Origin: Miscanthus floridulus
Taxonomy: Eukaryota > Streptophyta > Magnoliopsida > Poales > Poaceae
Direction of reading: 5' to 3'
DNA: 64,000 nt
Assembly: GCF_019320115.1 (NCBI RefSeq)
Contig: NC_089584.1
Coordinates: 104,027,111 to 104,091,110, forward strand
The notes below the pieces were generated by a model, which worked only from the letters and a program-made list of their open reading frames with translations, made no database searches and was not told where the DNA came from. Both the position numbers and the translations under genes were made by a program. Shown here in pieces: positions 33,456-44,821 of the stretch; positions within the stretch are counted from its first letter, which is position 1, and each line of letters begins with the position of its first letter.

Positions 33456-36400
33456 TTACAGTCTCTCGAGCAACATCGCTCTGATTTTTGCTCTCAATTC
33501 ACTAAGCACTTCAGTTGTTCCCTGAGTTGATTGTGCAGTGTCATCAGGCAGCTTGTCTGATTCAAACTTGGCACCTGATCTAGACGGGGACACTTCTAAG
33601 CGATCTTGAGACTGTTCACTCTGGTCTCGGTCTTCCTCGAGCTTCCTTTTAGAACTGGAGTGACGCTCCCTCCTCCGATGCTTATGTGACCTCCTGTGTT
33701 CCTCCTCGTCAGAGTAGCGGTGATCATCTCTATGCCCATGCCTTGACTTCGAACTCCGACGCTCCTGCTCCTGCTCATCTTCCGAAGAGTTATAACGGTG
33801 TCTGTGATGTCTGGATTCCCTGTCCTTGGAGTGTCTCTTGAGCTTATGTTTATGAACATCCATACTCCGGCCTCTTGAATGCTCTGGGCGATGCCTCTTC
33901 CTCGAGTGCTTATAGCTATCCCCTGATTCATCTCCTTCCTCGTCAGATTCTTGATGTTTCTTTCTATACTTCCGCACTCTGTTCTGTTCATCATCAGAGT
34001 CATTATTATGCTTTGTCAAGTTTGGCCCCTCATGTTCAAACGGAGCAGAGCTACCTTCACGTTCCTTAGCCACAGATTGCAGATCAAGTCCAGAGACATT
34101 CGTATCAGGAATTGCCTTGGCAGCTTCACTGGTTGGATCCGATGCTGCAGCTAAATCATTCATCTTGTTGTCTCCACTCTTAATGATTGCAGCAAACATC
34201 TTCGCACGGCGAAGCCTCTCAGCTTTCAGCTTCTGTTCCTTTGTCATGGAAGCTTCCGAAGAATCTGCCTCTTTGGAGGCTGCAGCAGCAGCAGCTTTTG
34301 CAATAGTGTTTGCAATCCAATCATCATCAATAATTCCAAAACCTTCCTTTTGGGGCTGTCCACTACTTGTAAGTGAAGCATCAGCCTCACTATTTGAAAT
34401 ATGTTTGGACAATGCATCTTGGTCCTGTAAACATGAGAAACTTCCAAAGCTGGAAGAAGGATCATTACTAACATGGGTGCGAACATTGTCCTTGGTTCCT
34501 TTCATGGTGTTAAGTGAGTCATTTGCAGCACCCAGTCCACGAGTAGCCGCCATTACTATAGCAGCAGCTTCATCTGCAGTGACTTTCCGAGTAGGTCCCT
34601 TCTTGACCCCACAAACAGGATGGAATCTACCCTTCCCTTGTTTGTCATACAGCTGCTTCTCCGATGGTCCAGCTGAGCTTCTATCAGAAGCACTGGATAC
34701 CATGCCATAACTGCTGTCTTTGCGCTCCAGTGAGCATCTTCGGTCGCCGCGCTCACGAGAGCTTCTGTCAACGCGCTCACGAGAGCTTCTGTCATCGCTC
34801 TCAGGACTTCTTCTGCCCCTCCAGTCAGAACAACCTCTTCTGTCCTTGTGATCAGGACTTCTACCGCGTGACTTGGACTGCAAAATCAATAAATGAAAGA
34901 GAAACAAACCATAGTTAAAATTTGCCATTGGATCATAGGAAAAAGGATAACATTAACTTAGTAAAGAAGCTAGTGAAATGTTTAGAGCATGAAGATTCTG
35001 ATCAAACAGTGGGAATTAAAGTATTTCTTGCAAAATCCTGCATTGCGAAAGGGCCTAAGTCTACAACACAACCTTAGTATTCCCAGGGTATAAAAGAGAA
35101 GCACCAACAATTATAAGGATCTGTTTGGGTGTAGATATTGCGGGGGAGGAATTGATTTGGCCTGGAATACAAAACACTCTTGGGTGTCCACCAGGATATT
35201 TTGTATGAGTTAGATCTAATACGAGAAGGGCGGGCCTGGTGCAAGCGGTAGAGTCTTACCGCCTGTGACCGGAAGGTCCCGGGTTCGAGTCGCAGTCTCC
35301 TCGCATTGCACAGGCGAGGGTAAGGCTTGCCACTGACACCCTTCCCCGGACCCTGCACAAAGCGGGAGCTCTCTGCACTGGGTACGCCCTTTTTTTTAGA
35401 TCTAATACGAGCTAAAAAATACTAATAATTAAAAAATGGGCAGTATAAGCTTGAAAAGCAAAGCACACAAGCAATGCATTCAAGAAACAATTGAACCAAG
35501 GAAAGCGATTCAATTAATCAAAATAGACATCAGCAATTCATGTCCATGAAGATGAAGAACCTTTCCATATCCAAAAAATAAGAAATCAATTGCCGTGTGC
35601 TTCAAACTAGGATAGCACAACATAGCTACATCAAATCATGCCCTGGATGTCCAGGATATCATCAAAGTAGACATTATATTAAAAAAACAAACAGCAAAGA
35701 GATGCAGAAAGCCAGTAAGCAACAATTCAACCAAAGAAACTGACTCATGTGAACACAATACATCCACCAGAAAATCATGTCATAAATATGTTGCACGAAA
35801 AGTTTCAGTTCCTAGTGTTTTTTTTTACAGAGGAAAATCCTGCTTTTATATAGAAAGTGAAAAGGTATACAAATTTTAGAACACTCACACCACAGCCACG
35901 CTGGGGAAACCAGCTTACAAGATTAGGACCAACAGAAAAGTGTCCAACGATTGAATAAAAGACCCTACTACAGGCTACTCAAAGTAGTGCATCAGCAATT
36001 AATACTTTCCACATGTGAACTTACCTGAAGTTCAGAGATCAAGTGTAAGACATCATATGCACTTCAGAACAAAAAAGAAAGAAAAAAAGAAGACACTCAG
36101 CAAAAAACAATACAATAAGAATCAGGAACAGCAGTACAAAAACACTATCAGTTTTAAAGATCTCAAAATTTTAAGCAAGCAGGACCCAGAAAAAAAACTG
36201 TTGCTTAGCATGGCAATGCTGGTTGCCTGGTTGCTCGATTTGAATGCACATCAAGAGTACTTAAGAATGATATAAATATAAAGCAGCTAAGCCTATTAGA
36301 AATAATAATTGTAACAATAAGGCAATACTTAAACAAGAAAAGAAGCTTGATGAATGAAGAACATAGGGCCATCATTTTTGCAATTACAACATTCCTATCA

Positions 36401-39121
36401 ATTGTGTGAACATATTCAGTAGTAGAAAGCTCAATCAGGTTTGAATATAAATAATGAAATAATTGATCAACAAACAAATGCAAGGTATGAAAACCTGACA
36501 AACATTAATATTAAGTAAATAGAAGTATCACTATCACAAGATGAGAATGAAGGCATGGGACATTTGTTGCATGACAGTATTTTGGGAAACTAATTTTCTT
36601 TTGGCTTCTCTGATATAGAAAGAAGGCACAATAAACTTTTTTTGGCATCTTCGAAATAGTAACGAAGAAGACAATAAATTTCTTTTGACCTCTACAACAC
36701 AAATCTTTCAAGGTTAAAGCATAAACAAGTGTGACTCAAATTACCTCTTCAGTTTCCTGGAGAAACTTTAGATAATACGAGTGGTATGGATTAGAAGACA
36801 GAAGAAATGGAAACCTCCCAGTTGTTCTGTCTTGCTCAATCAGTTTTTCTTCGAACTCCTTCCCGTTCGTCAGAATAAACTCAATTATTTTCTCCATGGT
36901 GCGTTTCATGAAAGATGGTGGTTCGAGGATCATTTCTTTTGTTTCAGATAAGCCTGAATTGGTATGTGATTTGGATGTAGTTGATACTGTAATTGTGTCA
37001 TTAACCTTTTCACGCTGAACAGCAACAATGCTGTTGCCAGTAATAATCGGATTCTTCTTTGTCAATATTGTTTTACTCTTAACTGCAGGAGCGGCAGCAT
37101 TCTGATCTTTGCCTAGTTCTTTTTTGTCAGGCATAATTGATGCAGATTTTACATGGCCCTGCACATCAGGGGTCATGCTATTTCCAGGATTCATGCCTTC
37201 CGAACTACGTGGCAGTGTGCCTTCATCCTCATCTTCTGAGTCATATGCGGTCCCAAGCAATGATAAAGCACCGCCAGATGAAGCATGCTCACTCTCAGTA
37301 TTACGTTTATCCGTGTCAACAGCATCAGCACCATCTTTCAGCAGTTGAGGATGATCAACAAGGTAGCGGAAGTAGCTGTGGAGATGATGATCAGGCATCA
37401 AGAATCCAAATGTTGGATTATCTCCTTGTTTCACCCTCAATACAATCTCTGACTGTCCCCCATGCTCGCTGACAAATAAAGCTGTTCTTGCAATTATCTG
37501 ATGCGCCTTCTCAGAAGGAGGCTGTAAATTTAAAACAGGGGAGCAAAAAAATGTCTCAGTAATGACTAGAGAGCGCACAAGCACAAATTATGTCAAACAG
37601 AATGAATTACTATATTAAGAAAACTGGTATATCGTAAGACAGCCATCCCATTCATTTTTGTTATATGTAGCACTTGAATCATTCTAATCCCACCTGCCTA
37701 TATTCCTTACGTCAAGATACATTGCAAGGAAACAATGTGCATCACTAGTAGGAACTTCATCTCTGCTCCAACCATCTGAAACAGGCATTTAATCCTTAGA
37801 AGAACATATGCACCCTGGACAATTATTGCTGGATCAACTGAAGAAGATTAATAACAGGGTAGAAGAAATAAATTTCTATCATATTTGGAGAAAATAGTTA
37901 AAAGTGAGAGCTCAAAGCTTATACTCACCAGCTTATTCAACAAGCTTTCTGGCACATAAAATGATGGGCGATAACACAAGTCCGAAGAACTTGGTTCATC
38001 TGAACCAGCAGGATATCCATATGAGAAAGGAACAGCATTATAATCAGCTTGTTCAGTATCTGTCCCATTTCCTAGATAAGCAAGAATATGTCAGCTAAAG
38101 TATTGTTGTATAGTAAAATAACAGAAATAGGAGTAGGGAAGAAAACATGCAGGCACAAATTACATCTTCCAAGCAACAGAAGAAAGTCCCTTACTTGAAA
38201 TGATTAAAGATGCTCATGAACTAATCAAAGCATCCTTCCTGCAGACTTAAAAGTATACAATGGAAAAAAAAACATATGTACAATGAACACTGCTAACTTC
38301 AAACATGTGGCAGTGATACTGTTATTTGGGTACAACTGGATATTCTATGAACCTTGTTTCTTTGCAAGAAAAGACAGTTACTACTACGTTCGTCTGCTGG
38401 TAACCAAAAAAATTCAAACCAAGAACAGATCAGTACGTGTGATATGCTTGCAGGCCACATATAAGAGAGAAATATCTGAAAACAAAAATCCTAATACAGT
38501 TTAAACCTGAAGAGTTGGTTCAAGAGGGCTGGGATCATCAGAACACTGAAATGTGAAATCTCAACCAATTAATGGACTTATTTTGAATTTATACTTGAGG
38601 CTTCATTAAGATGAGTCCGAAAAATGTAGGATTGTGACTCATAGAACATGACAAAGTCGGCAGAATGACATTCAGAATGTAGAACGGAACAAACTTTGAG
38701 CTCAAATACACCAAAAACATAACAAAGGGTAGGCAGAAGCTGACAGTTACAGATACGAGAGGCGAAAAGAGAGGAGAGGAGAGGCGGCGCAAAAGGAAGA
38801 TCCATTTATACCTGAGGGAGGCGCATCTCCAGAACCCTCGTATTCGCCGTCACCAGCCGGGAGGTCCAGGTAGCGCTCGCGATCGAGCTCGGTCTCAGAG
38901 ATGCCGTCGGGGGAGGGCGCGGAGAGGAGGACCACTGAGTAGGCGCGGCGCGGGCGAGGGGGCACGCGGTCAAGCAGGTGGCGCACGTCGTGGCGGTCGA
39001 GGAGGAGGTCTGCCGCGCCGACGGCCGCCCAGGGGACAAGGGAGCCGCCGGAGTTGACGACCTCCGCCGTCGCGTCGTCGTCGAACAGTAAGGCGTGCCG
39101 CCCAACGATCTCCAGATTCAT
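33456..39121 (-). CDS. SURP (SWAP) domain splicing regulator, four exons
   Basis: Exons are 39121-38812, 38071-37929, 37521-36745 and 34877-33456, all with GT..AG borders (CTCAG|GTATAA, CTAG|GAAATG, CTG|GTGAGT, ACAG|CCTCCT, GAAGAG|GTAATT, GCAG|TCCAAG). They join in frame to 883 residues. The first exon encodes the Drosophila-SWAP-like N-terminal domain (MNLEIVGRHALLFDDDA, ERYLDLP). Exon 3 contains two SURP modules: KAHQIIARTALFVSEHGGQ to YFRYLVDHP at about residues 158-207, and MEKIIEFILTNGKEFEEKL to YYLKFLQE at about 358-408. Exon 4 has a Lys/Arg/His/Ser-rich RS-like tail and ends LSELRAKIRAMLLERL. Family knowledge: nuclear regulator of pre-mRNA alternative splicing. The long third intron (36744-34878) holds a SINE; a tiny extra exon near 36020 cannot be excluded. 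Confidence 0.9.
35226..35395 (+). mobile_element. tRNA-derived SINE in an intron
   Basis: A 170-bp element with an A-box-like GGTGCAAGCGGTAGAGTC and a B box GGTTCGAGTC, as in pol III promoters. A body follows ending CACTGGGTACGCCC plus a T run. It is flanked by an exact 16-bp target duplication (TTAGATCTAATACGAG at 35210-35225 and 35396-35411). It sits in the opposite orientation to the splicing-factor gene, in its third intron. It resembles the Au/ZmSINE type of grass SINEs. It is not a functional tRNA: the anticodon arm and acceptor stem do not close. Confidence 0.9.
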
Positions 39122-39247
39122 GGCTGAGCCGCTGAGGTATGCTTGTCTTTGCCTCGGCTTTTTCTTCGCGAGAAGCGGCGTGCTCGGTAGCCTGGAGCTC
39201 GGCGGAGCGCTTCTAGGGTTTCGGTTAAGATTGACGCTCCAGATTCG

Positions 39248-39375
39248 GTTGTTTGGTTCGTTTCGTTGCTGGTTCATCGAGAAATATTGTTGGCTAGTTT
39301 GTGTGAGAGAAAAATATTGTTCTGGTTGAAAATTTACGATCGTTTATGACAAGCTACAGCGAAACGAACAGGCTG
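39248..39375. mobile_element. Short MITE near the splicing-factor promoter
   Basis: Related to the MITE at 28949: it shares GAGAGAAAAATATTGTTCTG and AAAATTTACGATCGTTTA. The ends GGTTCGTTTCGTTGCTGG and CTACAGCGAAACGAACAGG are inverted. It lies about 130 bases upstream of the splicing-factor ATG, so it is in the promoter or 5' UTR region. Confidence 0.6.
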
Positions 39376-39965
39376 AATGTACGCTTTCATATATTTTGCA
39401 TTTGACACCCGCTGTTATTCAAAAATAGACAGACAGTAACCATCTCAGATTCTCAGGGGATTAGAAAGGAAGCCCGGCCCAGTTAGGTCTTCTCTGGGAA
39501 TTCATCTCTATCTATATGTGTTGAGGTGGATTGGAGTGAAATTGAACTAAGTTTTATTTTATTCTACTCGCACATATGAATTGAAGTAGGTACACATGCA
39601 TCTAAACAAGGCCTTAGCAATTAATATAGGCTATGAGACGAGGCATAGCAACAATTGGCCCTCCGCCATATGAGGCTTGGAGCGTTAGCCTAAGAGCATC
39701 TCTAAAAGCTTTTTTAAATCTTATTCTCTAAATTATCATTTAAAAAAATATTTGCATAAAAATCGTTTTCTATATCTATTTACTCTCCAACAGCTTTTCT
39801 ATATCTTATATGCACTCTAGAGAGCCATTTTTGTCTTCTACTTTTGGCTAGCAAAAAATCCAGAATGGAAGATGGCTATATTTGGATGACCATTTACATA
39901 AATTGTTGGAATGCAGTTTTTTTATCAAAATATCTATTCCTAGCATTTAGAAAGGATATGAAGAG
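39376..39965. other. MITE remnants, no gene
   Basis: No coding frame with a motif. At 39691 TAAGAGCATCTCTAAAAG is the typical left end of a Tourist element, but its right end is not seen; the sequence at 39966 (TGTAACACC) may have cut it. ATCTAAACAAGGCC at about 39600-39613 is a typical right end of another MITE. Confidence 0.4.
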
Positions 39966-42330
39966 TGTAACACCCCTGGTATTACGATCTTATTTAGCAC
40001 CGAGATTTAGGCCTAAGAAAAATTTCCGAAAACGAGTTCCTCGAATTTTGATTTAAAACAAACTTGAAGTGATAAGTGGATCCTGTGTGGCTCACTTTGG
40101 TGGACTCATATAAATGTCCAAGTTAAACTATTCAGTGCGTAAAAATATTTAGGAATGTCTGACAACAATTCTAGCAAATAAGTAGCGGATGGATTGTTCT
40201 ATGGGATTAAGTGTGAAAAACAATTTTTATAAACCAAATAAAATATAACTTGTAATTCATACTTAGATAAAAGTTTGAAGTGCAAGTTTAGTAGATAAAA
40301 ATGTTATTTTTTGCGTTTAAATTCTAACAAAATTTTCTAAATCTTAGTTTTGTGTTTTGGTACGATTTGTTGCATCAAAGTGTGTACTTGAGCCTTCGTC
40401 GTATTAGTAAGTTGTTTTCGGTTCGCTTTTAAAAGCGTGTGTGACGTCGTTCCAGCCAGTCCAGGCGCTGCCACTGCCTCGCTCTGTGTTGTGCTCCTAC
40501 CGTCTCGCGTCGCATCCAGGCCCCTACACCGCTGCGACGTTGTCGGCCGCCCGATGCCATTGCTGCGCACGCATGGGGATGCCCCTCCCCACATAGTGCT
40601 ATCGCCGCCTTAATGGCACTGCGCGCGCACGATCTCCCTGGCCACGAGTTATGCAGCGCCAGCACGCGTGCCACCACTGTCGCTCAACCACGGTCTGCCT
40701 CTGTTGTCTCATCGCGCTATTGTCCTAGTCGCAGCGCCGTTGTCTGCCTTCGTGTCCCGCCAGGTTGAGTCATCTCGTCCATGCCACTGCTGTCCTACGT
40801 CCGACCATGTGCGCTCCGGTGCCAGCGTTGTGCTGCTCATACGCGCGCTCCCTCTGGACTGTTGGGCAGGGCGCCATTCTTGCTGCTCGCATAAAACGCG
40901 GCCGACGGTACCTGCTCACTCTCACTGCTTGCCTACTTCTCCTCCTACCCATCCGTCGCGAGCTCCACTGCCACGCTGGTCCAGCTGCTCCACGGTGCCG
41001 CCCCTTCTTTTCCCTCCCCACGTCACGTGCCCGTGTCCGCAGCACCACACTGCCTCCAATCGCGCCTATTTACGTCGTCGCCCGACCCCTTGCGAGCGCG
41101 TGCGCACCCCACGGCTCCGCGCTAGAGCTACATCCAATAGCGCTGCCCCGTCCGCGTCCCATCGCCATCCGCGCTGGTACGGCTTCGCCGCGCTTAGCTC
41201 CGCCTCGCCTCGAGCCTCCTATGCACCGCTGTTGCTGCGCTGTGTTTCTCATGCGGCCGCGTCCGTGGCTCGCGTCTCCGGGCGACCTCTAGCGCGGGCT
41301 CAGCGAGGTCTACCGGCTCATCCATGCCTCGCAGCGCCCTGCCGGGAGCGGCCATATGTTTCGACCGGATTCTGGCACGCCGTCTTCCCCGCCGCGTCCC
41401 CTACGTGTGGGCACTGTGCCAAGCTCCGCCTCGGTCCGTGTCGTGGCCAGGCGAGCCCGGTCGTGGCCTCGCGCCTCCTCGGTCGTCAGGTCGCCGCCGG
41501 CGTGCCACTGTGGTTGCGTCGCTCCACCTCCTGCCATGCCCCGCCGTCGCCCTATGGCTGACCGCACGCGTGTGTGGCCAAGGCGTCGTGGGCCGCCTTT
41601 GGCTGTGCCGCCGATGTCCGCGTGCACGGCCGTGTCCGATGCTGCCCTGTGCCGCCTGGTCGCCGTTCCTCCGGTGGAAATCAACCGGAGCCGCCGTCCT
41701 CTACCCGTGCACTGCTTGCGAGGAGGATGAGAGGGACCGCGGGGCAAGGAATAAAGTTCATCAGGGCTCTCAATGGAAAAATCAGCGACTATCATGAATA
41801 GTATGTTGTACTGCGGGTTAGCTTTGAGATAGCCCAGGGGCCTCTTCGTATAAGTGTTGCCTCCCTGGCTAGCTGGGCCACGTGCGCCTGGTCCTCCTAG
41901 CTGCCCAGCGTGGGCCGAGCTGGCCGAAGCCGGCCTAGGTGCCCTTTTCTTTTTTCTAGTTTTTGTTTAAAATGGCTGAAACTTGTAAAATCCATAATAA
42001 ATCAAATAAAAATCATAAAATGGTAAATCTAGTTTTGTTGAACTCTACATAGATTGTACTACACTGTGAACACATAAAAGCATATGCTTTAGTGCAAAAT
42101 AATTGTCTTAAAAATTACTCTAGGGTTTGTTGTAAGTAATTAAAATGGTTCTTATTCTCCAAATGCTATGAAACTTTTGTAGTAGCATAACTTTGCTATG
42201 TTTGTACTCTAGTAAGAATTTTATGTTCAGTAGGTACTGGATCACTGGAGTATTAATTTAGCTTGTGATTACTAGTTTAAGGCTTGAAATAAAATTAAAA
42301 GAAAATAGAAATATAACATGTAGGTCCTTA
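39966..42330 (+). repeat. Probable LTR-like repeat with GC-rich core, unclassified
   Basis: It begins TGTAACACCCCTGGTATTAC, a start of the kind seen in some large grass LTRs, followed by AT-rich sequence, then a strongly GC-rich core from about 40440 to 41750 and AT-rich sequence again. ORFs up to 297 codons in the core overlap each other in several frames on both strands and carry no recognisable domain, so I do not call genes here. No matching second LTR, PBS or clean target duplication was found. Confidence 0.3.
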
Positions 42331-42426
42331 GGCCATGTTCGCTTGTCTTATAATCTGTACTTTTTAGCTTATTTTTTTAGCCGGAACAGTGTTTTGGCTT
42401 ATTTTTTCAACGAAGCGAACGGAGCC
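42331..42426. mobile_element. Short MITE
   Basis: A 96-bp element with inverted ends GGCCATGTTCGCTTGTCTTA and the complement of GGCTCCGTTCGCTTCG. The interior contains TTAGCTTATTTTTTTAGCC and TTTTGGCTTATTTTTTC. No coding capacity. Confidence 0.6.
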
Positions 42427-42477
42427 ATAGAATATTATTACTACAATAGTACTTTAGGACACTTGTTAACCCCTTGG

Positions 42478-44810
42478 AATTGTAGGTCTTCACCCCGGTC
42501 TTTGGGAGATTGTGGTGAACGGATTGCAGCCACCGGAAGATCCCGAAGCGCCAACAAATGAGGAGCTAGCTATTGTCCATCTCAATGGCCAAGCCACAAG
42601 TATTCTTCTTAGTGCCTTGGATGAAAATGAGTACAATCGAGTGATGAATGTCAATGTTGTAAAACAGATTTGGGACACTTTGCATCTAGCACATGAAGGT
42701 GTTGATAAAGTGAGGAAAGCAAAGATTGATTTGTTGATGGCTAAGCTCAATAGGTTTGTGATTGTTGATGGAGAGGGGTCACAAGAGATATTTGATAGAT
42801 TGATGACCTTGGTGGGTAAGATTAGAGGGTATGGATGTGATGAGCTTGATGATCACAAAATGGTGAAAGTTATGTTGGAAGCCTACTCACCAAGAAATGA
42901 GACCGTAGTTACTTTGATTAGAGATAAGAAGAAATTTGAGCACTTCACACCTAATGATGTGCTTGGAAGATTATTGACATTTGACATGCAAAGGGAAGAA
43001 GCCAATGAAAGGAGAAGACTTAGTGAGTTGCAGTCAAGTTAGAAGGCATGAAAATCAAGGAAGTAGCTCTCAAGACCAATAAATCAAGCAATCAAGACAC
43101 CTCTAACAAGGCAAAGGGCAGCAAGCCAGCATCAATAAGTCAACTCAAGGAAATCAAGTCAACTCCACAAAATGATGATCCAAGTTCATCCTCAAGTAAA
43201 GATGAAGATGATGGGGCTAATTACATGAAGATTGATGACATGGCTTTGTTCATGAAGAGCTATCACAAGGGGTTGAAAAAGAATGAGTATAAAATAGTGC
43301 AAAGAAGGTTCCCAAACAAGAAGAAGAGGACTTGCTACAATTATGGTAGCATGGAGCACTTCATTGCTAAGTGTTCCTATGACAAGAAAGAAAACAAATA
43401 CAAGAGGGACAACAATGAAGGCAAGTATGAACACAAAAAGAGATACAAGCAAATGGGAGAGGCACACATTGGACATGAGTGGGACTCAACTAAGGGGTCA
43501 AGTGACGAGGATGTGAAGGTTGCAACTGTGGCCATTCAAAAGCCATCCTCTACACCAAGGCTCTTCAATAACATATCCGATGATGATGACCATCGCTCCA
43601 CTCACGTTTGTCTTATGGCAAAGAGTGAGAAGGTAAAATGAAGAGCTAAATCTCCTCCACCTCCTAGTGACATCTCTAGTCGTGAACTTAGTGATTCTAG
43701 TAATGATGATACTAGTGATGTTGAGAAATATGCTAAATTAACTAAAAAGTTGGATCCTAAGACCAAGCTTTTCATCATAAATCTAATAGAGGAATTAGAA
43801 AATATCAAAGCCGAGCTAGCCGATAAAGATGAATATCTAGAGGAAACTGAAAAGATGTATATTGGCTGTAAGGAAGCTTTTGAGTTAGAGAAAAGTGAAG
43901 TAAACTCTTTGAACAAGGTCTTGGCCAAAGAACAAAGAGAACATGCTCTCACAAAGAAGACAAATATTGCACTCAATGACAAGTATTGTGTCTTAGTTAA
44001 AAAGCACAACAAACTTGAGAAGTAATATAATCTTCTATGTGAGAGCACCCTACTCCCCTCTAACACAAATGATACTTCTATTCCCTCCACTAGCCAAGGA
44101 TATGGAAAGTGTTATAATCTTAACGTAAATATTTATTCCACTAACCTTGCAAACTTTGAGGTTATGAAAAAGAAAATTGCTAGGCTCAATGATATGTTAG
44201 GAAAAAGGTGCATGGAAGGCAAGAAACCTGGTGGTGGCAAAGTTCAAAAACCAAAGAGGCCGCAATACAAAGATGGAAGAAATCTACGCATCAAAAATGG
44301 GCTTGGACACACTCATGGAGGTAAAACCAATGGAAGAAAGGTAATCAATGGATATGAGTGTGTTCAGTTCATGAGCAAAGGGTAGGAAGGTATAGATAGG
44401 TCTGCACAGATGGTGGCACAAGGCCAGCCCAGAGTAGCACCGTAGCCTATGGGCGGCAGTGTCGCTATGAAGGGCGGCAGTGCCACCCTCCATAGAAAAG
44501 GGAAGACCACCTCCTTCTCCTCTACTCATGTCAAGCCCAAGAAGAAGGTGTCTCATCCTGAGCAGGTTGTCTAAAAACTAAAAAAATCTATCTGGGTCAC
44601 TCTAAATAGATATGCCTATCAACCAAAGGCAAAAATACCTTCACAATGTTTGAATTCTAACTTTGTCTTGCAGCACAACAGCAAGGGGGAAGTATTTGCC
44701 AAGTTTATTGGCAATGGTCAAAATGTTTATCATAATGCTTTCATTTTGGTTCCTAAAGTTCTTGTGACTAACATACAAGGCCCCAAGAATATTTGAGGAC
44801 CTAAAACTAG
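42478..44810 (+). pseudogene. copia gag, broken
   Basis: Recognisable from LHPGLWEIVVNGLQPPEDP onward: a UBN2-type gag core (LHLAHEGVDKVRKAKIDLL), a lysine-rich region and a zinc knuckle at 43333-43374. In this knuckle the second cysteine is Tyr (CYNYG), so the CCHC site is incomplete. A Sirevirus-like acidic coiled-coil region (ELENIKAELADKDEYLEE) follows. Breaks: a frameshift at about 43040, in-frame stops at 43639, 44023, 44383 and later, and another frame change at about 44810 before the protease. It is a relic. Confidence 0.82.
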
Positions 44811-44821
44811 GAACTAAACTT

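Noticed and set aside
35226..35395. A tRNA gene
   Set aside because: A and B boxes are present but the cloverleaf does not close, and the sequence continues into a SINE body with a 16-bp target duplication.
36013..36055. Small extra exon in the splicing-factor gene
   Set aside because: A donor-like GTAAG exists but the segment of about 37 bases would break the frame between exons that already join in phase, and the acceptor is weak.
40668..41797. Long ORFs on both strands (297, 175, 161, 157 codons)
   Set aside because: They overlap in several frames in very GC-rich DNA, contain no domain or splice logic, and are explained by low stop-codon frequency.
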